Assembly: GCA_028023455.1 (NCBI GenBank) | Contig: JAQFVV010000111.1 | Location: forward strand, 1,681,909-1,745,908 | Length of the DNA: 64,000 nucleotides | From: Epiperipatus broadwayi | Lineage: Eukaryota > Onychophora > Udeonychophora > Euonychophora > Peripatidae | Reading direction: 5' to 3' | Part shown: positions 38,825-49,579 of the stretch, one piece after another | Position numbering within the stretch: position 1 is the first letter of the stretch | Layout: the number at the start of each line of letters is the position of its first letter | Translations under genes and position numbers: made by a program | The notes under the pieces: generated by a model | The model's input: only the letters and a program-made list of their open reading frames with translations | What the model was told of the DNA's origin: nothing | Databases searched by the model: none

Positions 38825-38884
38825 GTTATATATAGAGCTCGCAAAATATGCTTAAGAATGTATTTTGCGAGCTCTGTATATAAC
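38825..38884. repeat. hairpin with 24-bp arms
   Basis: Arms at 38825-38848 and 38861-38884 are inverted copies with one mismatch, enclosing a 12-base loop. Both carry AGAGCTCGCAAAATA or its complement. The stem is long for chance and is precursor-miRNA-sized, but lacks the bulges usual in miRNA precursors. It may equally be a tiny foldback repeat. Confidence 0.8.
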
Positions 38885-40145
38885 AGGAGTATCAGAAAAT
38901 ATAGATATGTAACTCACAGACTATAACTCAAGTTTTAGATATTCTACTGCATATAGTTCTTGGATAATTATTTCTGATTTTGCCTGGTAGAAAAAAAGTT
39001 TTGTTCAAATAATTTATCAATTATCTTTGAGGTACAATCCACAGAATAAATGCTGTGACTATGATAAATGGTATGGAAAGACAATAGAGCTTCTACAATT
39101 ACCAATTCTTTTTCCTTTATTCCAAATTCATTTTTACTAAAAAAAATAAACAATTTTATAGACAAAAAAGAACTCAGCAAAGATTTTTTATGCTCATTAA
39201 ATTCACTGCACTTTGATATATATTGTTTTCCTCTAGACAGTATAAAAAATTCTCCCACCTACTTTGCATTGAGCATTTTCTTCAATTTTTGTTTGCTTTA
39301 TGTATGGTAACTTCTTTGACAAATCTTCTGTATATTTATTTTGTGCTAGATATTGTTAAAATTTAATGCAAAAAATTTACAGAATTAAATAATATATTAA
39401 TTAATTTAAGCATCAATTACAATTTAGCATTTAATAATTATTCACAGCATAATTAAAAACATACTATGGAAAATGTACAAATTTAATATTTATATATTAT
39501 TATAAATGAATTACAGCAGAAAACATGGAATTTTAAATATGCATTAATCACAAGCCAATTAGAATTATCTAATTAACATAATTATTCAAACCATCATCAC
39601 AACTTGCTATTTACACTCATAAGTTATTAAATGAATGTATTCAGCATACTTTAGCCTGCTTAATTTTATAAAAATATATCTAAAATTCGTAGCACAATCT
39701 ATATTACAAAATGCTATATACTCTTTAATGCTGTATAAGAATGAAAATGCTATACAAATACAAAACAGCAGAACTGATCATTTAAGAAGATTCAAAATTA
39801 GGTGAAATTACTAGACATATTGTCTTATCATTTTGATGTTTTTATTAATTGTTTACACAATAAGATTAACCATCTGGATTAATTAGTATATGTAACAACG
39901 GTTCTTTTCTTATATGGTCATGTTTTATTTTTTTTATTAAGTTTTTCTTGGTTTAACTATTTTTCTGTATTAACAATAATCGCCAATACATTTTTTACCT
40001 TCCATTCACTATAAAATTTTCCTTTGACATGTTAACGCATCTATATGCTACTACAAACTTTAAAATAATGCACACAACAATCTCTCCATGATATTTATAC
40101 TAAATATACATTGTTATTAAAAATAATTCTAAGATCAAAAAAGAA

Positions 40146-40172
40146 AATAATAATAATAATAATAATAATAAT
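40146..40172. repeat. (TAA)n microsatellite
   Basis: Nine consecutive ATA/TAA units. Confidence 0.9.
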
Positions 40173-40466
40173 ATACTGATTAGCAGCAGCCTCATTTTAA
40201 AAAATTAAAAAATGCTGCAAACTATATTTTAGTATCTAACTTAGAGATGTTTTTTTTCTCCTCCCAAAATCCCTTTATTTTAACTTTATTTTAATTATAT
40301 TGTGAACAAGCTGATTTATAGATCAACCATCCTCTCAATCTCTTTGTTATAATTTTAAATAAAACTAATTAAAATAGAAACAAAGTAAGTATCTCAATTG
40401 AGCTTTATTAATTATTAATTATAGTAGTTTCTTAAATGTGTTTTTATCTTTAATTGTATTTTTAAA

Positions 40467-40482
40467 TGTGTGTGTGTGTGTG
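40467..40482. repeat. (TG)n microsatellite
   Basis: Eight consecutive TG units preceded by AAA. Confidence 0.9.
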
Positions 40483-41822
40483 TATATTTATTATTTTATT
40501 TTTTTGATATGTATATACTCAAAATAGAATTAAAATGTTATTTTAATAAATCTTAACTCACACAAAGACAGTAAAATCTAGCAGTTATGAAAAATTAAGT
40601 CATCTTTAATCCAGATTGGAAGTTGCCAAATCTTACAAGTAGAAATCCACACTTACACAATCCAATACAAAGCAAGTATGATCCACTGGAGAAAAAGGAT
40701 ATCACAACAGCTTCATGCCAATAAAAAAATCCATTAGTACCTATTATTAATGACATCATTCAATCACTTATTTTCTAAAACATTCTTCAAAATTCCAATG
40801 AGTTTTGAAAATTTTAATTAAAATAGAGATTCAAACATTAAACAATAAAATTCTACTTATTTAAATTCTGCTATTGATTTTTTCTTTCATGATTTGCAAT
40901 AATTATTAGGTTATTCGTTAGCATTACAATAATTATTCATAAATGTGCACAATTAAGAAAATATATCATATAACTGTACTATCATACATTAGTATATTTT
41001 TACGCAGGTCATATTCGAAAAAATACTCTTTAAAGAATGAAATATATTCTCATAGTATTTCTCGACGATAGGGCAGCGATGAATGATTACTGATAGGTCA
41101 GTACGAGAGATTTGGATTACATTTTTCACATTGTTAATAAAAAAAAAAAAACGAACATTTTCATAATTAACCGAAGTAGTAAAATGTTTACTCATATACT
41201 TATTATTTCAAGATAATCTCAAAATTCATTCTGCAAGGAACATAATAAACACTACACATAAATGAATCAAATTGAGAAAATGTATTTTTCAGTTACATGT
41301 TATTTAAAACGAACAAATAATAAAATTTAACCCACATAAATATAATAACTCATAATCGTGATTATAAAAAAAAATTAAACACCAATTATTAAAACGTAAA
41401 ACTGGAAACAACTTCATATTAGGGTGTAACCCTTAAGTTTATAGTAATATAGTTAACTTCAAATTTAAATTAAGGAGTGCTCTCCAAGTTACAAAGTTGG
41501 ACGCAAAGATACCTATGTAAAGTTTGAATTTAAATCAATATCACGTATTGTTAAAAAAGAAAAAGAAAGAATCAAATAAAAAAAAAAAATAACCATATAA
41601 ATTTAAATAAAATCATTAATTTAATTTATACACAAAGCTGTGGATACGACAAACCTATTGCTAACGTTCTTATTATTAAAAAAAAATTAAAATACACATT
41701 ATTTATACATTGAATGCGTAATTTTAATCATATTGTATTAGTAATTATGCACTACCATAGTTATATTTTTTGAATAAGTGTTTTTAGTACGTAAAATCAC
41801 CAAATTAAACGATAATTAGTAC

Positions 41823-41855
41823 CTTTTCCTCTTCCATCGTTAGCATTGCGGCCAT
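41823..41855 (-). CDS. candidate first coding exon of a divergent gene
   Basis: On the minus strand, AAACATGG gives a good Kozak start at 41855. It is followed by eleven codons reading MAAMLTMEEEK and then AAG|GTACTAAT, a plausible splice donor at 41821-41822. Three in-frame methionines and less AT-rich codons stand out from the neighbourhood. It lies 402 bases from the UBE2R start on the other strand, as in a bidirectional housekeeping promoter. I do not recognise the protein from eleven residues, and no second exon was found to the left. The donor beyond GT is not a strong match, so the call is tentative. Confidence 0.4.
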
Positions 41856-42257
41856 GTTTATGAAAATTAACTGCGCATGTTCTTATGAATTACGACATTA
41901 TTTTTGTTTAAAAAGTTATTTTAGAAATAGTCCAAAGTATATTTTAATAAGATTATGTAAACGTTACGAACAAAATATTATTAATCTTGGTATATTTTTA
42001 CTTATAATGTATGTGTAATTAAGTTAATTTTTATTTTTTGAACTTTTCTATTATTTAATAAATGTCGTAATATATTCGAAGTCCGACCAACTTCTGATCT
42101 CTCGAATTCCAATGACGAATTATATGAAAGCAGCCATCTTGAGCTAACAAAAGTGAGGAACAGTTGGAATATTGAGTTGCTCTGTCATTTTATCTTCTTT
42201 GTTGTTAATATATCATTTATTAGCAATACATATAGGTAGTGGAATAGGCTTTGTATT
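41856..42257. promoter_or_regulatory. bidirectional promoter and 5' UTR region with YY1-like site
   Basis: The 402 bases between two divergent start codons are richer in CpG-containing words than the surroundings (for example CGAAGTCCGACC near 42079 and TCTCGAATTCCAATGACG near 42100). GCAGCCATCTTG at 42130-42141 is the complement of CAAGATGGCTGC, close to the YY1 consensus often found just downstream of housekeeping start sites. No convincing TATA box with start was identified. A spliced 5' UTR for UBE2R is possible. Confidence 0.45.
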
Positions 42258-42437
42258 ATGGCACACGAGCCTACCAGTACTAGAGCTCTAAGGGCTTTAG
42301 CCCTAGAATTTAAGAGTATGCAAGACGAACCCGTAGAGGGTTTTCGGGTAAAATTGATAAACGACGAGAATTTATTCGAATGGGAAGTTGCAATTTTTGG
42401 TCCTCCAGATACATTATATCAAGGTGGATATTTTAAG
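42258..42437 (+). CDS. UBE2R2: ubiquitin-conjugating enzyme E2 R (CDC34-like), exon 1
   Basis: The enzyme accepts ubiquitin from E1 on a catalytic cysteine and passes it to substrates bound by cullin-RING (SCF) ligases, chiefly in nucleus and cytosol. This exon encodes residues 1-60. It contains the N-terminal helix (RALALEFKSMQ), the EPVEGFRVKL strand, EWEVAIFGPPDTLYQGGYFK and the start of the E2 core sheet, all diagnostic of the CDC34/UBE2R family. The catalytic Cys, the acidic insertion and the C-terminal tail lie in later exons not seen here. ATG at 42258 is the only in-frame start before the helix. The exon ends AAG|GTATTT in phase 0 after FK, and the frame meets a stop soon after, which supports splicing. 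UBE2R1 and UBE2R2 arose in vertebrates, so the symbol is by similarity. Confidence 0.93.
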
Positions 42438-45400
42438 GTATTTTTGGTTTTTTAACCTAAAACTTAGTCATATTTTAAAATGTAATATAGTCATTCAATC
42501 AAATGTTACATTAATATCAAATCTGAAAAATTTTAGCGCTCTAATACGTGCAGTCTTTTGTTTTGTAAACATAAACGTCTAGAGGCCTAAGTTTTTATTA
42601 GTTTCTCATGGCAAAATAGTTTAAACGTTATAAAATATGTCTTTAGATTTGATTCAAATATACGAAATTTATGTCTTTTGTGTTTGTATTACATTTTCTT
42701 CAAATTATTGAAATGAGGCATTTTTATTTATCTATTTTTAATTTAATCTCCTATGACCAAATTTAAAGGAATTTAAATGGCGCATTATTTTTTTTTTTAC
42801 TAGAATATATGCGTATATATTATATTACGTTTATGTCATTAATCCTTCATTATAATACTGGTATTGGTATATGTATGCAATGTATGGGTGAATGAATTGT
42901 TAAGTACAACAATGTGGGAGATTATACTTCCCTCCTTAAAGTTACCAACTGAGTTTGAAAATTCAAATTGGATCAGCTGTTTTACAAAATGCCATTTTAT
43001 TATTTTTATTAGTTCTTTATTTTGGAAATTTGTCAATATTGTGAAATAATCTAAAAATAATTACAGGAATTAACTGGTAAATACAAACTTTCAAGGAAAA
43101 AGTAATTTTTTTTTTTTAGTCATTTCGTAATTGTACATGTGAGTAAATATTAATTGAAAAACAAAGATTTTTTTGTAAAAGTAATTCTTATATATTTACA
43201 TGCACACATATATATCTCAATTTATATCTAAAATATTTAAGATAGTAATTATCCAAGTCGTATTTTTTAGCTAATATTGTAACATTTACAACTTTGAAAT
43301 ATAATAACAGTAAACCCAGTTTTATGATACTTTGTATAATACAATATTTTGGAATGCTCACAACTTTTTTCATTGCTTGAAAAATGATTTCATTATATCA
43401 AATTTACTATTTTGTTGCCTTTAATTTTTTCCATCATTAATCTCACTTAATCAAAAACATCTGATTTCCTTAGTGTAGTCCATTGCAGAATAAAAGCTTT
43501 TCCAATATTTTTTCACAAGTCTTTTTATTTCATAACACATTACATTTTGATCTCCTTATTTGTGATATATATTTATTCCTACAAGCTTGATAACTTATTT
43601 TTTCAAATTAGAATTATCCTTTTGCGAGTTTTCGTGCCCATTTCTATTGACTCTCCATTTAAAATCGGTTTTATATGAACATTTATTATGCCAAATTTGA
43701 ATTTTATCCATATTTCTTTTTTATTCCATTAGAAATAAAAAAAACTTGCTTGGAGCGTGTCTTTTTTGATCTCAAAATCTGTTTTCTGATTATTAGCCAA
43801 AATAATTGTAATATATTTATTAAAGTGTTTTTAAAATACAATAATTCCTTAAAATATCTTAAGGTCTGCTAAATATATTTAACACTATATATATATAAAT
43901 AAATTACAAATAAAGTTCATTCTTCAAACATATTGCTATTAGAAAGAATATTAAAGTTATATTTACTTTATTAAAGTTCTCATCTCAAGTTAAATGAAGA
44001 ATGATTATAATCATTTATGTTTATTGAAAAATGATTGATATGATTAAATGTTTGATGAAAAATACGCTTATATAATATATACATTACATGCCTTACAAGA
44101 CAAATATAACCTAATCAATTCCATTTCCATTTTTTACAATGTCTGTACAAAAAAAAACCTTAAAATTATCAAAATTTATTTAATAAACTAACTTATTTTA
44201 AAAGTTTTGGCTGTAATTTATGAAAATTACAAAAATAGTATTATCACTATCAAGAAAGTCTAAGATGAGTAGATCTAATTTGTAAAAACTTTTATAGCAG
44301 TTTAATTTTTTGAAATTTTATCATTCAATAGTTTGGCAATCTTGTAAATTTTATTACTATTGTTATATAACATATACATATTCTTTGGTTTTTCTGAAGT
44401 GTTGAATTGTAATTAATATAATCCTTGAAACTTCAATTTAAAATTTAAAGTCATATATCTTACTTGCTTTCGCTATTTATTAAGAATTTATTATATAATA
44501 AATCTAGTATTAATACAATGTCATTAATCCAGACAAAATTATGAAGAGGCTCAAATTTTCACAACCATCATATTTTTTATAAAAGCAAAAAACAATTTAG
44601 CCAAATACATGTAAATTAACAAACCTATTGCACATACTTTTGGTTTGACTTTTTAATCCAATTATTTTATTTAATTTATGACTTTTATTAATTCTTAGAA
44701 AATAGTAGCTGGAAATTTTAATATTGTTTTAAGAACAAAAAATAATTATAATCTTACAAAATATTACCAGAAATGAATATAGGAAGGAGGGATTCCTGTA
44801 TTATAAAAATGTAATGATGATAATTAAAATAAGCTTAATATACAGAAGACATTGATTATGAGGAGTAAAAAGTATTTGTTAAATTATTGTTATATGTTTG
44901 TTTTAATTTGATAAAATCATTAATCCAGGAAAGATAGGGAAACAAGAGTGCTGAAATAATGTTCTATATTAGTAAAGACAGTGTTTTATATACTGTTAAT
45001 ATACTAATGTATTAAATATGTCATTTTTATTAGTGAAAAGATAAAACTGATATGCCTATATTAGGTATTTTATATGCTTATAGATATTAATTTTTGTAAA
45101 TAAGAAATAAAACTTTTAAGAACTATTATGCTTTTTTTTTATAAGTTAAATTTTAATAATAAATTCACCAGTGATTTAAAATATGAAAAGAAAATTATGA
45201 ATAATCATCAGAACTATAGCATAATTATAGCCATGGACAAGATATGGAAAAGCAAGGTCATTTAAGTTACAAATTAAGTAGATTTATTAAACACATGAGT
45301 GATGACAAATGATTCAATGAAAAGAACTTACCATTTGAAAAGACTTGCTAAGTTATTGAAAACTAGCAGAAAGGAGAGAACTTCTAATGAAGAATTATAC

Positions 45401-47030
45401 AAAAAGTTAGAGAAAATTTTTTATTACAATCATATCTGATGAATGAATATTGATTGGGGTTTAAAACTCTAATTTTTGGTAGAAAAGAAGGCTCAAAATA
45501 TGGATGGACAACATGAAGAATGCTCTATACTTAATTTATGTTCTTTCTGTCTTCTTGTGAATAATAAATTAAACTAGAGAGAGAAGAAAACATCACACAA
45601 TTATGAGTGAATTTTGAGACTAAATTTTGATTATGATTATAAGTTTTAGTATTAAAAGGAATCATTTTATATATGTGTAGGTGTTAAACTAATCATCTCT
45701 CATATTAGCATTTTTTTCTGGTATAACACAGGAATAGGAATATCATACAATTTTTTTTTCTATATTAATAGAAACCTGTGGGCTATATATCTAACAAGAA
45801 ATTGATGTGAGAAGTTTATGAAAAAAATGTTGGATGTCTTTTTTATAAATCTAAGTTTAAAAGATTAAATTAATTGCATTAAATTAGCCAGAGCCATCAT
45901 TGTTCAAACTGAACTGCTCAATGTTTTGAAACCAATAATCTCAAGGATGAGGCTTCATTCACTAAAGATGGAATGAAACCTGCTATAACTTTAATTAATT
46001 GTCAGTGTTTGTTTAGATAAAGTAGTGGGCATTATTAATGATTGTAGCTGAAGTGTCTACAAAACAATTCACTTCTTAAGATCTTTTGTGACTCAGATGT
46101 CACTTCAAAGCCATTGGTTTCTAATGTGAATGCTACATTACAGAATTGATTTTATCCTAAGCATACAAACTGAAAGCATATCACATCGTTGAATATATAA
46201 TTGTTTATAGTTTTTCACCAAACATTAAGGATTTATATGGTATTTATTAAAAAAAGTGTCAGTCAAATTGCCTTCACTTGATTCAGAAATATGATATTAG
46301 ACATGTCATTATTATATTTTTTTGATCTAATCATAACTTAGTATTAATACTTCATACTTGCAGATTATTTGAAGACATCATGGAAAAAAATATTGTTTAA
46401 GAAGCACATTGATTTTATAATATAATAAAAATCAAATTTATTTCCTTTATGAATTTTTCAATTACTTGATTTAAGTACTACATTAGTCAACAGCACTTTT
46501 ATTAAAGAGTTTTGATGTGCATTTGAAATATACTTTTTGATGGATGATTCCAAATACGAAATGAGATTTTTTCTGTGAGACTTAGTTTACATTTACAACA
46601 ATTTATCGTAACAACTGTATAAATAAATTAATATAAATTATTTCTTTGGGCAAAAGATCTGATAACATTGAGAAGATAACAGAATAGTAAAATGCTTCAA
46701 ATGATGCATATTTAGTCCTATTGAGACATGATGTCTTGTTTTTGGTTAATAGCCTAAGGTTGCCAATCTATGATATATATGCTAAATATGGAGCATTGAA
46801 TGATAAAATTAATACATGAATCTCCTGTTTACAGCTTAGTTTTATAAAATAATAGTGTAATCAAAAAGTAACTTATTAGTACTCAGAAAAAAAAATTATA
46901 ATAGAAATTTAAATTCAGGGAATCAAACTAAATATTGTTCATTCTGAAAAACATGTTTGACTTTTGTCTAATTTTAAGTGGTTAATCGAGTTCAAGTCCA
47001 TAATAGTTTTCAACTTTTTATCTGTCTATA
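42438..47030 (+). other. probable UBE2R intron 1, proximal part
   Basis: Starts at the splice donor GTATTT. I searched by eye for the expected continuation (family wording AHxKFPxDYPYSPP, then WHPN and HPPVDDP) and did not find it here or further right. Content is AT-rich with poly-T runs (42787-42799, 43107-43118). A mutated mariner-like terminus may begin at about 43318. Confidence 0.5.
46988..46999 (+). repeat. isolated box-B-like motif
   Basis: GAGTTCAAGTCC satisfies the pol III box B consensus, but no box A at the right distance is clear. It is possibly a SINE remnant. Confidence 0.2.
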
Positions 47031-47034
47031 ATAA

Positions 47035-47250
47035 TTTATGACATCTTTCTTTTCTCAATTGCCATTTTTCTCTTTTCATCGAAAATTTTAAAGTTTTAGC
47101 TTTTATTTCTCTATTCCTTCTTCCAAGTTCTTTTTGGACACTTTTTCTTTTTTCTGGAGTGATCCAATTTAATATTTGGTTTGTAGGCATCCTCTATATA
47201 TGTTTATACCACTCCAATTATATTATTCTGATTTCATGTATTATAGTACT
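47035..47250 (-). pseudogene. C-terminal fragment of a third LINE family
   Basis: Minus-strand reading across shifted frames gives a WSG...YRMPTNQ-like start, then ILNWITPEKRKSVQKELGRR, then NREIKAKTLKFSMKREKWQL. This mirrors the widespread LINE tail of the form RMPxxRxPxxxLxWTPxGKRxxGRPxxTWRR...EK..W. Order and spacing fit, although individual residues are degraded. The polymerase part is absent. The wording differs from the RTE tail at 28500-28670 and from the LINE at 8306-9370. Confidence 0.55.
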
Positions 47251-47484
47251 GTATATTCATTATTCATCTCTTGTTTTTTTTTTTTTTGCTTATTAATTTT
47301 ATCTTTGATTTTGTAATTGTTATCCTTGTAAGTTTTTGCAGTTTTGCAAATTTATATCAACATGAAATTGATCAAAAGCAAATCATAGCAATAACTGACC
47401 AATTTATATTTAAAAATGTTTACCTTTCATTAATAAACAAGTTCAAACATTTAAAATTCTAATGAAAGCAAACAGAAACAGATT

Positions 47485-48438
47485 TAAAACAGGCAAAATT
47501 CTCCATACAGTAGTGCCACTCAAGTCAGAGTAATCAATGGTTGCCTGAAGGCTTGTGCATAAAATCCCTATCTAGTGCCTACTCATCCAATATCTCCAGA
47601 CTAGTTTCTGGCTTGTGACCTTCGTCAGTGAAGAGCCTTGGATCTGAGAGCTCTGCACCTTGATCTTAGGATATAATGCAACCCTCTAGAAGCCACCTTT
47701 TATCTCTACTTAACTACAAAACTATGAGAATAAAATTTGAAAACACAAAAATATTTTCAAGCTCATTAGCTTACATAGTCATATAGGTCTGAATTCAGCT
47801 CAGTACCCATACATTTTGGTGTCTTTGGTTCTTTAATAACCATAGCGACCACTATCCTATTAGGCAGAAAGGGTAAATATCACATGATCACCTTTCTTAT
47901 GCTTGCTCATAACTACTGTATGGAGAGTTCTGCCTGTTTTAATAATAGTTATGAGGAAGCATAAGAAATGGTGATCATGTGATGTTTAGTGGTTTAATAC
48001 CAATCCTGCTTAATAGAATAGTGGTGGCTATGGTTATTAAAGAACCAAAGACACCAAAATGTATGGGTACTGAGCTGAATTCAGACCTATATGATTATAC
48101 AAGCTAATGAGTTTGGATTGAAAATATTTTTGTGTTTTCAATTTTATTCTCATAGTTTTGTAGTTAAGTAGAGATAAAAGATGGCTGCTGGAGGGTTGCA
48201 TTAGATCCTAAGATCTAGATGCAGTGTTCTCAGATCCTAGGCTCCTCGCTGACGAAAGCCACAAACTAGAAAGTAGTCTGGGGGATAATGGATGAGTAGA
48301 CACTAGATAGGGATTTTATGCACAAGCCTTCTGGCATACATTGATTACTCTGGTTTGCACTGAATAGCACTACTGTATGGAGAGTTTTGCCTGTTTTAAT
48401 AACAGTTATGAGCAAGCATACGAAATGGTGATCATGTG
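47485..48438. mobile_element. long foldback element (arms about 400 bp)
   Basis: Left arm 47485-47900 and right arm about 47985-48397 are inverted copies around a short centre. The outer ends carry ACTACTGTATGGAGAGTTTT or its complement (module M1). A second module, GTTATGAGCAAGCATA then GAAATGGTGATCATGTG (M2), follows M1 at the right end and also flanks an internal M1 at 47885-47985 on both sides. Inside each arm is a core with ACTAGTTTCTGGCTTGTG and CTTCGTCAGTGA. No protein is encoded. A compact relative lies at 49364-49573, and cores recur at 1-60, 18420-18570, 18930-19000 and 53330-53435. The layout suggests two units joined head to head. Confidence 0.8.
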
Positions 48439-48439
48439 A

Positions 48440-49360
48440 AAAACGGATTTAAAGGTTTCATTAAAATAAGTAATATTTAAACTTCATATTAAGCATGCTA
48501 ATCATATTATTTACAGATAAAAATAATAATTATTTTTTTAATAGACACAGTGAATATGTTTACATTGAATTATAATACATTTTTGTATTTCAAAAAAAGA
48601 CTAAATATTATTTATAACGTAATGTAGATCATACAAAAGTTTAATAATAGCACAAAATTTATATGGTGTGTGTGATTTTATGAAAAAAATGCCATATTAT
48701 TGTAAAACACTAGTCATCCTGATCTAAATGCTTTGTCATTCCACAGAACTTTCTTAATCATCTTATTCTTTTTGCATGTTATATATACAACAATATGATT
48801 AAAGTAAGATAGGCTCTTCACATTTATTGTTATATGCAATACAATAGTTCATACAACAGATCTGTTCTTTCAGTTTTGTAAATATAAAAAAGGGATCACT
48901 TAAAAAAACAAAAGTTATCACTTCACTACATAAGATTTGTATTTTTAGAATCAAGTTCTCCAGAGCCCTGTTGAGAAACCATCTGTAGCTGGAACAAATT
49001 GTGAAACTAAAAATTGGCAATTGTGATTCAGCATTTCATGTTGGCTATTTTACCAATGAAATATTTTGTCATAGATTTCTTTGTAATTTGGATTTATCTT
49101 AGACAGATTTTTTTTTTTATTCAATTTCAAAAGATTGAAATCTAATATAGCATAATAATTATTAAAGTATATTTAAAGAATCTTTCCCCCAGAAAAATGG
49201 ATTTGTGGTTTGTAAAGATATTAATAATAATAATTAAAATATGTTTTTTGGAAGTATTTTTGGAATATATCATGGTGGCTAAGAAAAAACAAATTTGAAT
49301 AACTATGTGCTACATTAAACTTCACTTCTTTGAAATCATCAGCACAAGGTTAAACCATTA
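48440..49360. other. AT-rich non-coding DNA between two foldback copies
   Basis: No gene was recognised. The minus-strand open frame at 48799-49020 lacks any domain signature. Confidence 0.5.
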
Positions 49361-49363
49361 AAC

Positions 49364-49573
49364 ATCACATGATCACCATTTCTTATGCTTGCTCATACCT
49401 TATTAAAATAGGCAAAACTCTCCATACAATAGTGCAGTGCTCTCAGATCCAAGGCTCCTCACTGACGAAGGCCACAAGCCAGAAACTAGTCTGGGATATT
49501 GGATGAGTACGCACTAGATAGGGACTCTGGCTTGCACAGAGTGGCATTACTGTATGGAGAGTTTTGCCTATTT
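49364..49573. mobile_element. compact copy of the 47485-type element (MITE-like)
   Basis: The order is M2 complement (CATCACATGATCACCATTTC), M1 complement (GGCAAAACTCTCCATACAAT), core (TCCTCACTGACGAAGGCCAC then AGAAACTAGTCTGGGA) and M1 (ATTACTGTATGGAGAGTTTT). At about 210 bp it is probably closest to the basic mobile unit, with inverted ends and a single core. There is no coding capacity. The right-hand M2 module and a clear target-site duplication were not seen. Confidence 0.75.
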
Positions 49574-49579
49574 CAACAC

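Larger units (their letters stand above)
36920..41800. other. AT-rich non-coding DNA
   Basis: No gene was recognised. Opposed short open frames at 38968-39310 overlap one another and lack domains. It could be intron or 3' flank of the divergent gene starting at 41855, but no further exon could be identified. A minus-strand frame at 40989-41195 looks slightly coding-like without a splice acceptor. Confidence 0.45.

Noticed and set aside
38968-39310. Two overlapping open frames on opposite strands
   Set aside because: They overlap each other, neither shows a motif, and AT-rich sequence readily gives such pairs.
40989-41195. Minus-strand open frame upstream of the divergent exon
   Set aside because: Considered as exon 2 of the divergent gene, but there is no AG acceptor with polypyrimidine tract at a suitable place, and part of the frame is a translated homopolymer.
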